Source of the DNA: Brachypterus glaber
Lineage: Eukaryota; Arthropoda; Insecta; Coleoptera; Kateretidae
Direction: 5' to 3'
Length of the DNA: 64,000 nucleotides
Assembly (NCBI GenBank): GCA_958510825.1
Contig: OY294050.1
Location: forward strand, 5,061,340 to 5,125,339
Shown: piece by piece, positions 33,290 through 43,800 of the stretch
How positions within the stretch are numbered: the first letter of the stretch is position 1
Layout of the letters: every line of letters begins with the position of its first letter
Position numbers and translations under genes: made by a program
Notes under the pieces: generated by a model
What the model saw: the letters and a program-made list of their open reading frames with translations, nothing else
What the model was told of the DNA's origin: nothing
Database searches by the model: none

Positions 33290-34380
33290 AAAAAGTCCGT
33301 CAGTCTGTCCGTATCACGTTTTCTTGTCCGCACTATAACTCAGGAAAAAATTATCCGATCGACCTTAAATTTTTAGGAAAAATTAATCACAGTAAGGTCA
33401 AGAAGCTCATTAAAATTTAAGAGGTAATTCTACGTTAAAAAATATAAAAAAAAGTTCCTATAAAGGATGTTCCGGAAATGATAGGAACTTTTTTTCATAT
33501 TTTTTGACGTAGAATCACCTCTTAAATTTCTCGAACTTTCTGAGTAACCCTGTATAATTTAATTAAGTTTAACTTAAAATTTCACCAGGACAGGCTACTT
33601 GCAATTACGAGTACACTACAGAATGCGAAGCATTCTATATCTTCACGGTTTGTTATAACCTTTGTTTATTATCTATTCAGGAAATCTTTATTTCATTTCT
33701 CCCACAGTTTTTGAGAAAACCGTGTTTTTCATTTTCCTTTTGTTGTAAACTATCTTTTATTTTTTTAAGATAAGAGATTGAATGGTCTGCGTGTTCACTT
33801 AGAGAAAAGAAACAATAAGTGGTTTTTATAACAAAATAGTATTTGAATTCAGTTATTCAAATTTTTTATTTTTTTTCTAAGAAAAAAACAAAAAAAAATA
33901 AAAACAATTAAAAAAAATATTTTTTTTTAATTAGGTAAAAAAAAATCTTTTTGCTAAAAACGAAAAAAAAAATTGTTTAATAATAGTTTTTCCATTAAAA
34001 AAAAAAGTTAAACCCCCCATAACTTTTCTGTTTTGGCGGAACTACTTTCAAAATTGGTAGAATGGATAATAAAAGTAAGTTTTCCTGAAAAAAATACGTT
34101 AATCGGAAATTTCTTTCACGTTTTTTCGATTTTTTTAAAAGTTTAACCATATCCCATAACTTTGTTTTTGGGGGATTACTCTCAAAAACAGTACGGATCT
34201 TCCCCTCATAGAACTTAATTTTTCCTGAAAATTCCAAGCCGATCGGATTATTCGTTCTTGAGTTATCGTTCACACAAAAACGTGCATTCAGACGGACAAA
34301 CGGACGGACGGACATTAAAAAAAAGTTACTTATTTCATGAAACAAATTTATATCCAAGAATTTTTTGTCTAGGACGATTT
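33290..34380. repeat. CTGTC/CACGATAACTCAAG dispersed repeat and foldback fragment
   Basis: 33290-33420 reads GTCAGTCTGTCCGTATCACG and ACTATAACTCAGGAAAAAAT; 33415-33555 is an arm pair of the 733-bp family (TTCCGGAAATG near 33470); 33995-34380 is another block in reverse (TGAGTTATCGTTCACACAAA, AGACGGACAAACGGACGG). The 120-codon minus ORF here runs through repeat sequence and has no domain. Confidence 0.55.
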
Positions 34381-34435
34381 TTAAAAATTTTGTAATAGTA
34401 TAAAAAAGGATGCCTGTTGGACTTTTATTCTGCTA

Positions 34436-34859
34436 CAAGGAAAGAAATTAGTGGGCTCTGCGCTACACATTATAAGATATTTAGTAACAGTGGCAAATTA
34501 TAGTGATTTAAGCTATAGATTATAAGGGACACAATAACTAATAATGTTAAAAATAAATTGGAAACGATTATATATATTACAGACACGATTATATTTATTA
34601 CAGGCACTATTATAAATTTACAGAAATTTTATTATATTATAAAAATTATTAGCACGGACAATAATTAAATCTATTTAAGCTATAAATGCCATACTATTTG
34701 TTATATTTTATTATTCACTAAACAATTAAAGTATTTCATATAAATTTTTACACTGACTGCCATAATTGTAAGAGAAAGCCTTGTATTTATATAATAAGCG
34801 ATTATAATTTGCTTGTTATGTGTGTTATAGCGCTCCTAGCTATAATTTTTTTTTCCGTG
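34436..34859. mobile_element. 424-bp CACGGAAAG-TIR MITE, copy 1
   Basis: Left end CAAGGAAAGAAATTAGTGGG, right end TTTTTTTTTCCGTG, TA on both sides. Same length as and nearly identical to 35620-36043. The interior is rich in ATTATA/TATAAT words; no ORF. Confidence 0.9.
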
Positions 34860-35316
34860 TAATGAAAAGCAAGCCCTTAAGTGTTATTTTTAATTTTAAG
34901 ACTAGGAAGTGAGTATTCACTTCACATACGAATGTCTCTGTAAATTCCACAAAAATCCCATAAAGATTATTTTGCTACTTAAAAGCTACTTTATCAGATA
35001 ATGCCAATCTTTCCATTAATCGGACTTAAAGGCTAAAAAAAGTACAAAAATTGTTTAAACAATCCTGAATCCGTAACTGTACAGTAACTGTTAAGAATCG
35101 TCGATTGCTATCAAGAAATATAAATTAACAAGCCGTGAAGATATGAATTGCTTCGTCTTTAATACTATACTCTTCACGGTATAGTATTTTGCGTTTTATC
35201 CTGATATACTTCTCAAAATATGGTTGCTTTGACCATAGGCTCTGACTCCGGAGTGGCCCCTTGGAATATTGTCTATACCATTAAATATTATAAAAGCTTC
35301 ACAATGTTTAAATATA

Positions 35317-36474
35317 CAGCCTGTTCCAGAACTCGCGTACCAAAATTTAAGAGGTGATTCTACATCCAAAAATATGAAAAAAAGTTTCTATAAAGGTTGG
35401 TCCGGAAATGAGCCCTTAGGGAGCTACGGCCCTTCGAAGATGACGTATTGAATGGGGAACAAAAAAGAGCACCAATAAAATTTTAATGCTGCAGGTTGAT
35501 TCTTCATTTAAAACTGAGCAAAAAAGTATTATACACCAAAACACCTAAATTTAATATTAAAGGAGTAATAGCCTTTTAAAAAGTAACGTTTTTGGTGGCA
35601 CAAAATGTTACTTCCTCTTCACGGAAAGAAATTAGTGGGCTCTGCGCTATACATTATAAGATATTTGGTAACAGTGGCAAATTATAGTGATTTAAGCTAT
35701 AGATTATAAGGGACACAATAACTAATAATGTTAAAAATAAATTGGAAACGATTATATATATTACAGACACGATTATATTTATTACAGGCACTATTATAAA
35801 TTTACAGAAATTTTATTATATTATAAAAATTATTAGCACGGACATTAATTAAATCTATTTAAGCTATAAATGCCATACTATTTGTTATATTTTATTATTC
35901 ACTAAACAATTAAAGTATTTCATATAAATTTTTACACTGACTGCCATAATTGTAAAAGAAAGCCTTGTATTTATATAATAAGCGATTATAATTTGCTTGG
36001 TATGTGTGTTATAGCGCTCCTAGCTATAATTTTTTTTTCCGTGTTAATAGCATTTTTTTTTGATAACGGTTGCTCCTACAGTGTTACACTATATGATATT
36101 TTATATGTATTTTTACTCTAGAAATCTATATTTTTTACAACAAATCCAAAAAACATACACATAGAAAAGTTTGGGGCAAAAATGTTTTAAGCCTCATATA
36201 TTTTGTCCGTCTGGGCACGCCTCTGGATAAATTAAAAAAATAAATTAACATAAACTTATTGCCCTTATTAATACTAGTATACATGCAAAAGCTCGCCGCT
36301 CTAGCTTAAACGGTACCCGAGTTATTAATTAAAAACCTTATTTTTATTAAAATTTTAAAGGGCCCTAGATCCCTTAGGGCTCATTTCCGGACCAACCTTT
36401 ATAGGAACTTTTTTTATATTTTTGGATCTAGAATCACCTCTTAAATTTTGGCATGCCAGTTATGGATCACCCTG
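35317..36474 (+). mobile_element. 733-bp foldback family, copy interrupted by a MITE
   Basis: Ends TA|CAGCCTGTTCCAGAAC and GGATCACCCTG|TA. Long arms: TTGGTCCGGAAATGAGCCCT at 35397 against its complement at 36379. Without the 424-bp insert the length is about 732 bp, matching the copy at 53971-54703 nearly base for base. No transposase. TA borders and CAGGGTG-type end suggest a Tc1/mariner-like mover; this is inference. Confidence 0.88.
35620..36043. mobile_element. 424-bp CACGGAAAG-TIR MITE, copy 2 (nested)
   Basis: CACGGAAAGAAATTAGTGGG to TTTTTTTTTCCGTG, flanked by TT on both sides. The empty site is visible in the sister foldback copy (54267 region, CCTCTTAATTGC), so the insertion and its 2-bp duplication are directly shown. 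Confidence 0.92.
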
Positions 36475-37295
36475 TATTTTTAGTCATTTCACGTTAAATA
36501 AAAATTTATAACTTTTATGTACTTTTTTTCTACAAAAAATTTTGCTCAATTCAATCAATTTTAAAAGTAATCCCCCCAATTTTAAAAGTTATGGGGAGTT
36601 AAACTTTTTTAAAAAAGAAAAAAACTAAAAAACTATCATTTTCAAAAAAAAAAGTTAAATTTTTCGTTTTTATTACCACACACCCCCTATTAGGGGGGGT
36701 AGCCAAAATATGAAATCTCTATAATCTATAATAACGCGAAAACCGGGGTATGAAGTGTATGAATTTTGGTACTATTTGCTTTACGTAATACTTGAACGTT
36801 CCCTTAAATTATCGAGAGAAATCAGACAGACAGAGATTTGCAAAGTTCCTTATTTTTTCATGAAACATTTCTATCCAAGAATTTTTTGTCTAGGACGTTT
36901 TTTGTCGATTTTGGGTAATTCGAAACTACCGTATAATACTATTCTAGCGCTACGCGCTGTGAATAGTATAATAATTGTAAGTGGAGAGAAAACAAGCAAT
37001 AAAAGACGAACGTTTTTCTGATTGTCTTTTCGATTAAATTGTTTCTCTTCTCAGTTCGATCACGAGTGAAATTTTGCATTTTTTAGCGATAAAATTTTAT
37101 ATTACAGTGGGAGACATGCACACAAGGTTATTACTTCTCTTTCTATTTTACGATAATATAAATTATTATCTATAATAAATATCTATCTAAAAAAATTGAA
37201 AAAAAAAAACAAAAATTGTTTTGAAATATGAAATATGTTAAGATTTATAGAACTTGTAGTTTCGGGTTTTAACCGTGTTGAGGGATTATTACTAT
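36475..37295. other. AT-rich stretch with repeat pieces, no gene recognised
   Basis: 36779-36810 is the inner end of the GGGAACGTTC family (TACGTAATACTTGAACGTTC), followed by ACAGACAGAGATTTG and TATCCAAGAATTTTTTGTCT, a piece also seen at 34350 and 42150. TAGCGCTACGCGCTGTGAAT (36940) is a small dyad. Confidence 0.45.
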
Positions 37296-37296
37296 C

Positions 37297-37372
37297 CGAC
37301 GTTTCGTCTCTTTATACCATAGACATCTTCAGGGATAATGAAGATGTCTCTAGTATTAAGAGACGAAACTAC
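37297..37372. repeat. GTTTCGTCTC hairpin, PLE/ribozyme-like
   Basis: GTTTCGTCTCTT pairs with AAGAGACGAAAC, and inside it AGACATCTTC pairs with GAAGATGTCT around AGGGATAAT. On the minus strand the order CCUGAAGA, short stem, CGAAACGUC recalls the conserved boxes of hammerhead ribozymes carried by Penelope-like elements. Pairing next to the boxes is imperfect, so this is only a resemblance. Confidence 0.5.
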
Positions 37373-37539
37373 TATTTCTATAAATATGTCTAACCGTGAA
37401 AGCCTTAGATCTAAATATAGAGATTTCTTAATATATTCGAAATTTGAAATTAACTTATATCAGATAGTGCCATCTATCAATAGAAACTCCAAGTTAAAGA
37501 CCAGTGTTCCCAAGTGAAAACTAGGTGCCCATAATAGTA

Positions 37540-37870
37540 TATTAAAGTACTTGTTTCATAACACCCGTTTTAGTGCACGAGTACAAGTTTAGAAAACGAA
37601 ACAAGCCGCTTGCGGTGAGTTTCCTAAAGTACTAATGTGCTAAAAACGTGTTAAAAATTAACTTAAAACACAATTTTGTAGAAAACTAAACTTAAAATCT
37701 GTGTTGACATTTGTACGGAAAATGCCAAGCATATTCTTTTGTCCTGTCTTGCCAACCATAAAGAAAAAAAGTACTAACCTCTTATAGGCCTATAAGAACA
37801 CGTAAAATGCGTGTGATTATGAGCTTATATAAGAGTCGCAAAATATAAAAAGTTTGTATTTTATATATTA
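37540..37870 (-). repeat. TTTTGCGACTCTTATAAG repeat, partial copy
   Basis: Ends GTGTGATTATGAGCTTATAT and AAGAGTCGCAAAATAT; upstream carries TTAGTGCACGAGTAC and CAAGCCGCTTGCGG, as at 13190-13260 in reverse. Confidence 0.65.
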
Positions 37871-38401
37871 AAGAATTTAGGGGTCTGAAAGCCCAGTATT
37901 ACCAAATGGGAGCAAGGTACATTATAGGGTTAAGACACTAGTAAGTTATCGTGGTTGCAATCAATTTTAAATATAAACCTTGTAAATCGCAGTAAATTGC
38001 ATGAAATAAGATCTAAGCAATAATTTTAAAGCTTGAAGGAAATAATCAAGTAATAATCAATTAGGTTAATGACAAGCGACATAAAAAAAGAAAATGTGGG
38101 AGCCCGTAAATAAAAGATTTCACTACTTAAATACAAATTAGCTGTAATGGCTAAACTTTGTCACATTTTAAAATTACATCGTTCTTACAATCTGTATTGC
38201 ATTAAATTTAATGAAAAATCTCTCACTAAAATCGCGTTAAAATTTTCTGGAATTTTAGAAAGCTTAACAACATCAAATAGCAATTATTGTAAATAAATTG
38301 AAGTGGTAGAAAAAGTTTACAAAGAGGTGATGTTCCAATCAAAGAAAGTAAAAATTCGGAAAATCTATGCCGGCGTTGTTAGGAATCCATGAAAATAGGA
38401 C

Positions 38402-38635
38402 ATGTTACATGTCATTTTAAAGGTTTTTTTATGCTTAATAATTTTCGATCAAAAATCGGTTACTGAATCTCGAGATAATGGTACACAAACGGGTGAATTA
38501 TTTAATTTTACAGAATTTTACAGAAGAGGCATGCCTAAACGACTCATAAAGAAAAACTTTGGTTTTCGAAAAAAAGAATATAAAACTCTAAAAACCTATA
38601 GTCCCGTGAATAATTCATCAATTATAATTAGTTAA
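38402..38635 (+). CDS. Unrecognised 77-codon ORF between repeat copies
   Basis: Reads KSVTESRDNGTQTGELFNFT, EFYRRGMPKRLIKKNFGFRK, KEYKTLKTYSPVNNSS and stops. Charged and Lys/Arg-rich in its C-terminal half; no motif I know. It lies between two direct copies of the TTTTGCGACTC repeat, so it may be the coding remnant of that transposon, or chance. Confidence 0.25.
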   Translation: MLHVILKVFLCLIIFDQKSVTESRDNGTQTGELFNFTEFYRRGMPKRLIKKNFGFRKKEYKTLKTYSPVNNSSIIIS

Positions 38636-38689
38636 TTATTAGTTATAAGTCGTATAAAAATATTATATTAAAGTAACAACATAGTACTT

Positions 38690-39092
38690 TATAAAACTTA
38701 TGAACGAGTGCTTTATAAAATTTTTTCTATTTTGCTCTAAAATTTTTAAAAACTTACATTTAAATTGATGGCTAATTTAGGGATTTTTGTTTCGGGTTGG
38801 TATTAAAGTTTTCGCCATGTTTAAAATTCTAAGAAAAAATGATATTTTGATATATTTTATAGTCATGTATTCTCTTTTTCACTGCAAGTAACAAAGCCAC
38901 AATTTAAACACGGTAAGAAATAACCTAAACACAAAATTAAACTTTAAAGCGACGTTGACATTTGGACGGCAAACGTCAAGCGATAGTGTTTTGTCTGTTG
39001 CCAACCCAAAAAAAAAAAAAAGTACAGCTCTTATGGGCATATAAGAACACGCAAAATGCGTGTGATTATGAGCTTATAAGAGTCGCAAAATA
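38690..39092 (-). repeat. TTTTGCGACTCTTATAAG repeat, full unit in reverse
   Basis: Complement of 51551-51965: GGGATTTTTGTTTCGGGTTG, TTTCGCCATGTTTAAAATTC, CGGCAAACGTCAAGCGATAG, GAGCTTATAAGAGTCGCAAA. Confidence 0.75.
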
Positions 39093-39726
39093 GAACACAT
39101 ACAACACATGTTGGAAATTTGGTCCTCTTTATTTTCATAAAAAACGTTTTTAATCCTAAGATGCACCGATCTTGAGATATTTTGAAAAATCCGTCAAAAA
39201 AATGACAGTTGCAAATCGAGTTCAAAGTCACATAATTGTTTTTTTTTATTTTCGGCCCTATACCCTACAAAATAAACCCAAAATCAAAACTCCCTGAATT
39301 GTTTTTAGTTCAAACTACCTGACTTCTGGGAACTTTTTGTGTGGAACTAAAAAAAAGATATTGTGCAATACACATTCATACAAAATTACAATTAAAGGAT
39401 ATGTTTTGATGTGGAATAAATTAAAAAGTAGACATTATTTGTTTGCATTGTTCAAAAGATTGTTCGTACTTGAACTTTATTGAAATTACCTAAAAAGGTA
39501 TTGCCCAAATCGTGTAAAATTTAATGGTAGTACAACGCGTATTTACCAATACCAAGAAATAAATTATTTAAATAAATTATAAGAAATAATACTATTTTAA
39601 GAAATAAAATCAACTGACTCAAAAATCTCTAGAAATAATTTAAAATTTGCACTGCAACAATTGTTTAGATCTTAATCCTAAAAAACTATATTTTTCAGCA
39701 ATTTTTTGGAAACTACAAAAATTATT

Positions 39727-39937
39727 ATAGAAAAGAAAAAGATGCAAGTCGCTTGTAAAACAAGCTACACTACGATATTTCAAAAACTCTTTGACCCAGT
39801 AACTTGAAATTTGCCACAAAGATTTTCTAAGTAGTAAACAAAATTTGTTCCAAATTTCAAGCCTCTATGTTAAAGATTTCTCGAAATATCGTAGTGTAAA
39901 GTTGTTTTGCAATCGTCTTGCATCTTATTCTCTACTA
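39727..39937. mobile_element. TACACTACGATATTTCAAG hairpin MITE, copy 2
   Basis: Left AAAAAGATGCAAGTCGCTTG, right CAATCGTCTTGCATCTTATT; arms pair along nearly the whole 210 bp. TA borders. Confidence 0.8.
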
Positions 39938-40698
39938 TATCGGCAAATCGCTCCACACAGATAAAAGTATTCTAATATGAAGTATTCGTGATACTTGTTC
40001 CAAGTATAAAATTACTTGATATAAACATATTTAATTAATTTAAAAAAAAATAATAATTTGTTTTAAATTTTTTTAAATAAATTTTAACATTTCAAGTACT
40101 TAGTTTAAATATTTGATTGCAATATTTCATTTAGGTACTTGTTTTTTGTAATAATTTCTCTATGTGCATACTAGTTTTAGTTCTGATTTCGTCTATAGAC
40201 TTAACTTATTCTTTAATCTTTTAAAAGTTATAAGACTGACAATTTAGTCACATTATCTAAAATTAAATCTCATGCCTTGAATATGTGCTTAGTTTTAAAT
40301 ATATGGAGCGTACCTGATTTTGCAAGTACCACATTTAGTTTTTAGTGAAAGTTCTAATTTTAAATATCCATTGTTGGTTCATATTAGTATACTATAAGAT
40401 TCTTTAATGCATAATTATTAGGAACTAAATGAACTATATTTCAGTATTTAACTAATAAAAGCGAACCCAGATAGCAATGATGCGTTGCAGAAAAGGTGCA
40501 CGACGTGCGGACTCATGCGCAGGGATAAAAATTGTACTTTTAAGTGTATACTTAATCGATGGATTATCTATATATATATCTTGTAATGAAATATTTGAAA
40601 CCTTACTAAAAAATGTACTATTATTTCTAGTGTTAAACTTTTGTCTTATTTTTTTCTGTTTTATTACTTAATTTTTTAATTTTTTCTTTTTTTTTCAG
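39938..40698. other. AT-rich stretch before DAAM exon 1
   Basis: No recognised element except a GC-richer patch at 40465-40530 (GATGCGTTGCAGAAAAGGTG). The final 25 bp are the pyrimidine tract of the exon 1 acceptor. No promoter motif is clear. Confidence 0.45.
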
Positions 40699-40776
40699 GG
40701 TCTTCCCAAATGTTCCCTTAAACTTCCTGGCTGGGAGAATATATCAGGAGCCCTGCCTCGACTGCACTGCCCAGCC
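40699..40776 (+). other. DAAM: 5' part of DAAM exon 1: UTR or coding extension
   Basis: A T-rich tract ends TTTTTTCAG at 40698, a good 3' splice site, so this exon is not the transcript's first exon. From 40699 to the Met at 40777 the DAAM frame stays open in phase 0 (26 codons, GLPKCSLKLPGWENISGALP...). It is clearly less AT-rich than its surroundings. It may be 5' UTR, or an N-terminal extension supplied with a start codon by an upstream exon. 26 open codons alone are weak evidence for coding. Confidence 0.6.
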
Positions 40777-40821
40777 ATGCCGGCCATGCGCTCCAAGCGC
40801 GGCTGGTGCGGCTGCCTCCAA
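40777..40821 (+). CDS. DAAM: DAAM coding exon 1 (first recognised Met)
   Basis: ATG at 40777 followed by 15 codons ([15 protein letters not shown]), then a GTAAGT donor at 40822. The ATG has G at -3; a second in-frame ATG follows at codon 4, also with G at -3. Phase at the donor is 0. The basic, Cys-rich start followed by (D)DEPPEITY on the next exon is what DAAM N-termini look like. The exon itself begins upstream at 40699, so the start could lie further 5' (see the entry for 40699-40776). Confidence 0.85.
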
Positions 40822-43800
40822 GTAAGTTCTAGTTATTCACCATCCAAGCAACAAAAAAATGATTTACATGTAAAGTGAAGGAATCATTTTGCATAGGCTT
40901 TATTCCAATGATTTAGAAGAAAGGATTGCGCATTGGCCTTCTGCGCATATAATTTTTTGGTTTTACCTTGTTGGCAGCCATCTTTTTTCTTACTTACACT
41001 CAAAATGCTGTCTCTGTCACATGCGCCATTTTTAACGCTATTTTTAAATCGTAAAACCGTTAAAATTTGTAATTTCTAGTGACTTTTTGTTGTAGTTGGT
41101 AATATATCCATTCCCGATCTGGCAATTTAAGTTTTGCGCAACAAATAGGATTCAAAATGGATGCCAACTATGTTAGTGCGCATTCACAGCCTTGCATAAC
41201 AAGCATAGTACATAAGAATGACATACCGTTATTGGCTAACAAGATACATGACGGAACATCAAGCCAATAACCGCATCATTCTTTTGTACTATACGTGTTG
41301 TGCGAGACTGTGGATATGCCCTTAGTCACTTGAGCAGAATTAAAGCCTTAAACCAATCACGACATCGTATTCAACGAACTAATAACTCTTCTTTCTAGAA
41401 TACGCATACCATTAAAATAAAGTATCACCAACATCTCGGTTTGTTTGTAAACAAATAGTAGGTATATTCAGGCCTGAACGATAACAGTTACCAGTAACTG
41501 ATATTGTTGTCTCTGTTAGAACAAAGATGTGCGAGTAAGACAGACGAATGTTTATGTTTCCGACGTTTTTGTCCGTTTTAACGAATGAAATGCCTATTCT
41601 AGAGAGAAGAGTTATTAGTTCGTTGATCTCATTCTTATGTACATGCTTGTTATGCGAGCCTGTGGATGTGCCCTTATCATTGGTTATCACATTAAAAATC
41701 AGTCATAAAATAATTTCATCTAGAGATAATTTTTATTTTAAATAAATTTATCATATTCACATATGTGAAGACTATAATATTTTACGCCTTAATTGCTAGA
41801 TTTATAAATGTGATATTAATAATTTATTATAATGCAGGCAGTTGCTCTCTAAATAAACTTTTAAGATAAATAACTAAATAATGTTTATAGAAAATTTATA
41901 TTGGCATAAATATATTTATTGTTCTCTGTTAAGTGCTATCTGTCATATACGGTGAATAAATATGAATATTAAAACTACATGTATTTGGACGTCCAATGGC
42001 AAAAGGTCACATTTGCCGGTATGGCTAAGCAGGAGAAAAATAGTATGTGCCATTTTTAACTTATTATACCATTGACAGCGCGTAGCTCTGAATTCTATCA
42101 TAGGTAGTTTCGAATTTCCCAAAATCTTCCAAAAACGTCCTAGACAAAAAATTCTTGGATACAAATGTGTTTCATAAAAAAATAAGAAACTTTAAAAAGT
42201 CCGTTTGTCCGTCCGTCTGTCCGTCGGTCTATCCGTCTGATGTCACGTTTTTTGTAGACATGATAACTCAAGAACGAATAATCCGATCGACTTGAAATTT
42301 TCAGGAAAATTAATTTCTATGAGGGGAAGATCCATCTTGTTTTTAAAAGTAATTCCCCCAAAAACAAAAAAATTAATGAGGGTTAAACTTTTTTTTAAAA
42401 AATGACTATACTATAATTTTTAATTTTTTTTTCAAATTTTTTTCGTTTTTCGCAAAAAAAAATAAAAAAAAAATTGATTATTTTTTGTTTTTCAAAAAAC
42501 GTCCTTTTTAAATTGTTTTTTTGATTTTTTTTTTCCTACAAGAACATATTAAATTATTTTTGTCGTAGGACTATTAGTTTTAAAGATATGACGATATGAC
42601 TATTTGTACCTTTTTCTAACAGACTTACAAAACATGTAAATAAATAAATTTGATGATTAATTAGAGGAAAGAAAATATTACATAAAGTAAAAGTAGGGAC
42701 TAAAAGTGGAGAAAGTATTTGGATTTAGTTTTCCCTTAGGACACTGCAATTATTCTTGTACACAGATAAAAGTAATATCTCAATCCAATTAAATGTGGTT
42801 TCCCAGGAAACCAGATGACCTCCCCGACGTACTATCGACGTCACTTTTAGATCATATTTGTGACGTCATACATACGACGCATATCAGACGTCGACAAGAC
42901 GTTAGTTTTTGGTCAAATCTGGACGTCATCGAAATTGTACGTCGCTGGGACGTCAATTTAATACTGAGGCTATATAGGTGGAGCCACATATTGTTTTCTA
43001 CTACTAAAAAAAGTTATAAATTCTATATATTGATTAAAGATTGATGAGTTTGTAAAGTCTTTTTCTGGAATTACGTAAACTGAGCAGTACTGTTCAGTCG
43101 CTATAGCGACTATAGATACTAATTTGACAAGTCTTTTTTTTAATGAGGGGGCCTTGGTTTACGTTAACGTCGGTTTGGCTTCTGTTTCGTGTTTTTTTTT
43201 TGTAAAAAAATGGTTTTTATTTAAAATAACATAAAAAACGGTCAGCACATGCTCAGTTTATCAAAACGCGGCATAAAGAGCTGAACATAAGCCCTCCTCT
43301 AATTTGATGTACATCATCGGATGGACTTTCTATTCCTGTGAAAAATACCTTTCACTGGACAAGAGCTTAGCTTCCTTACAAGGCATTTTTAGACATGTTT
43401 AAAGGAAATTTTTGTCACATTTTATGATATAGAATCACCCATTTAAATTTCGGACCCTATTTCAAATACACAATGTTAAGAAAACAATCTTATTTAAAAA
43501 TTAATTAAATTAAATTAAATAATTATTCCGGATCTTATATTTTTTTTAATGGAGTGAAACATGTAAAAAAATAGAATCTATAATTTATTTGAGGCGTATA
43601 TATATTTACAGTATTATGAATTTGAGCCATTTCGCCTCAATATTTATATCAATAAAAAATCTAACACAGAAAATAAAATTAAAATGTTCTTATCAGGCGC
43701 ACCTATTTCTAGATGCGCTGGTAAGGTATTGCGTTTAAAAAAATACTTATCTGCTATATCTTCTTTACCTAAAAAATATTAGTCAATACCTTACCAAAGT

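Noticed and set aside
33995..34357. 120-codon minus-strand ORF
   Set aside because: It runs through the dispersed CTGTC/CACGATAACTC repeat and A/T runs, with no domain; copies elsewhere are broken in all frames.
41412..41745. ORFs of 65-92 codons on both strands
   Set aside because: They lie in the CAACGAAC MITE and are not kept in its other two copies.
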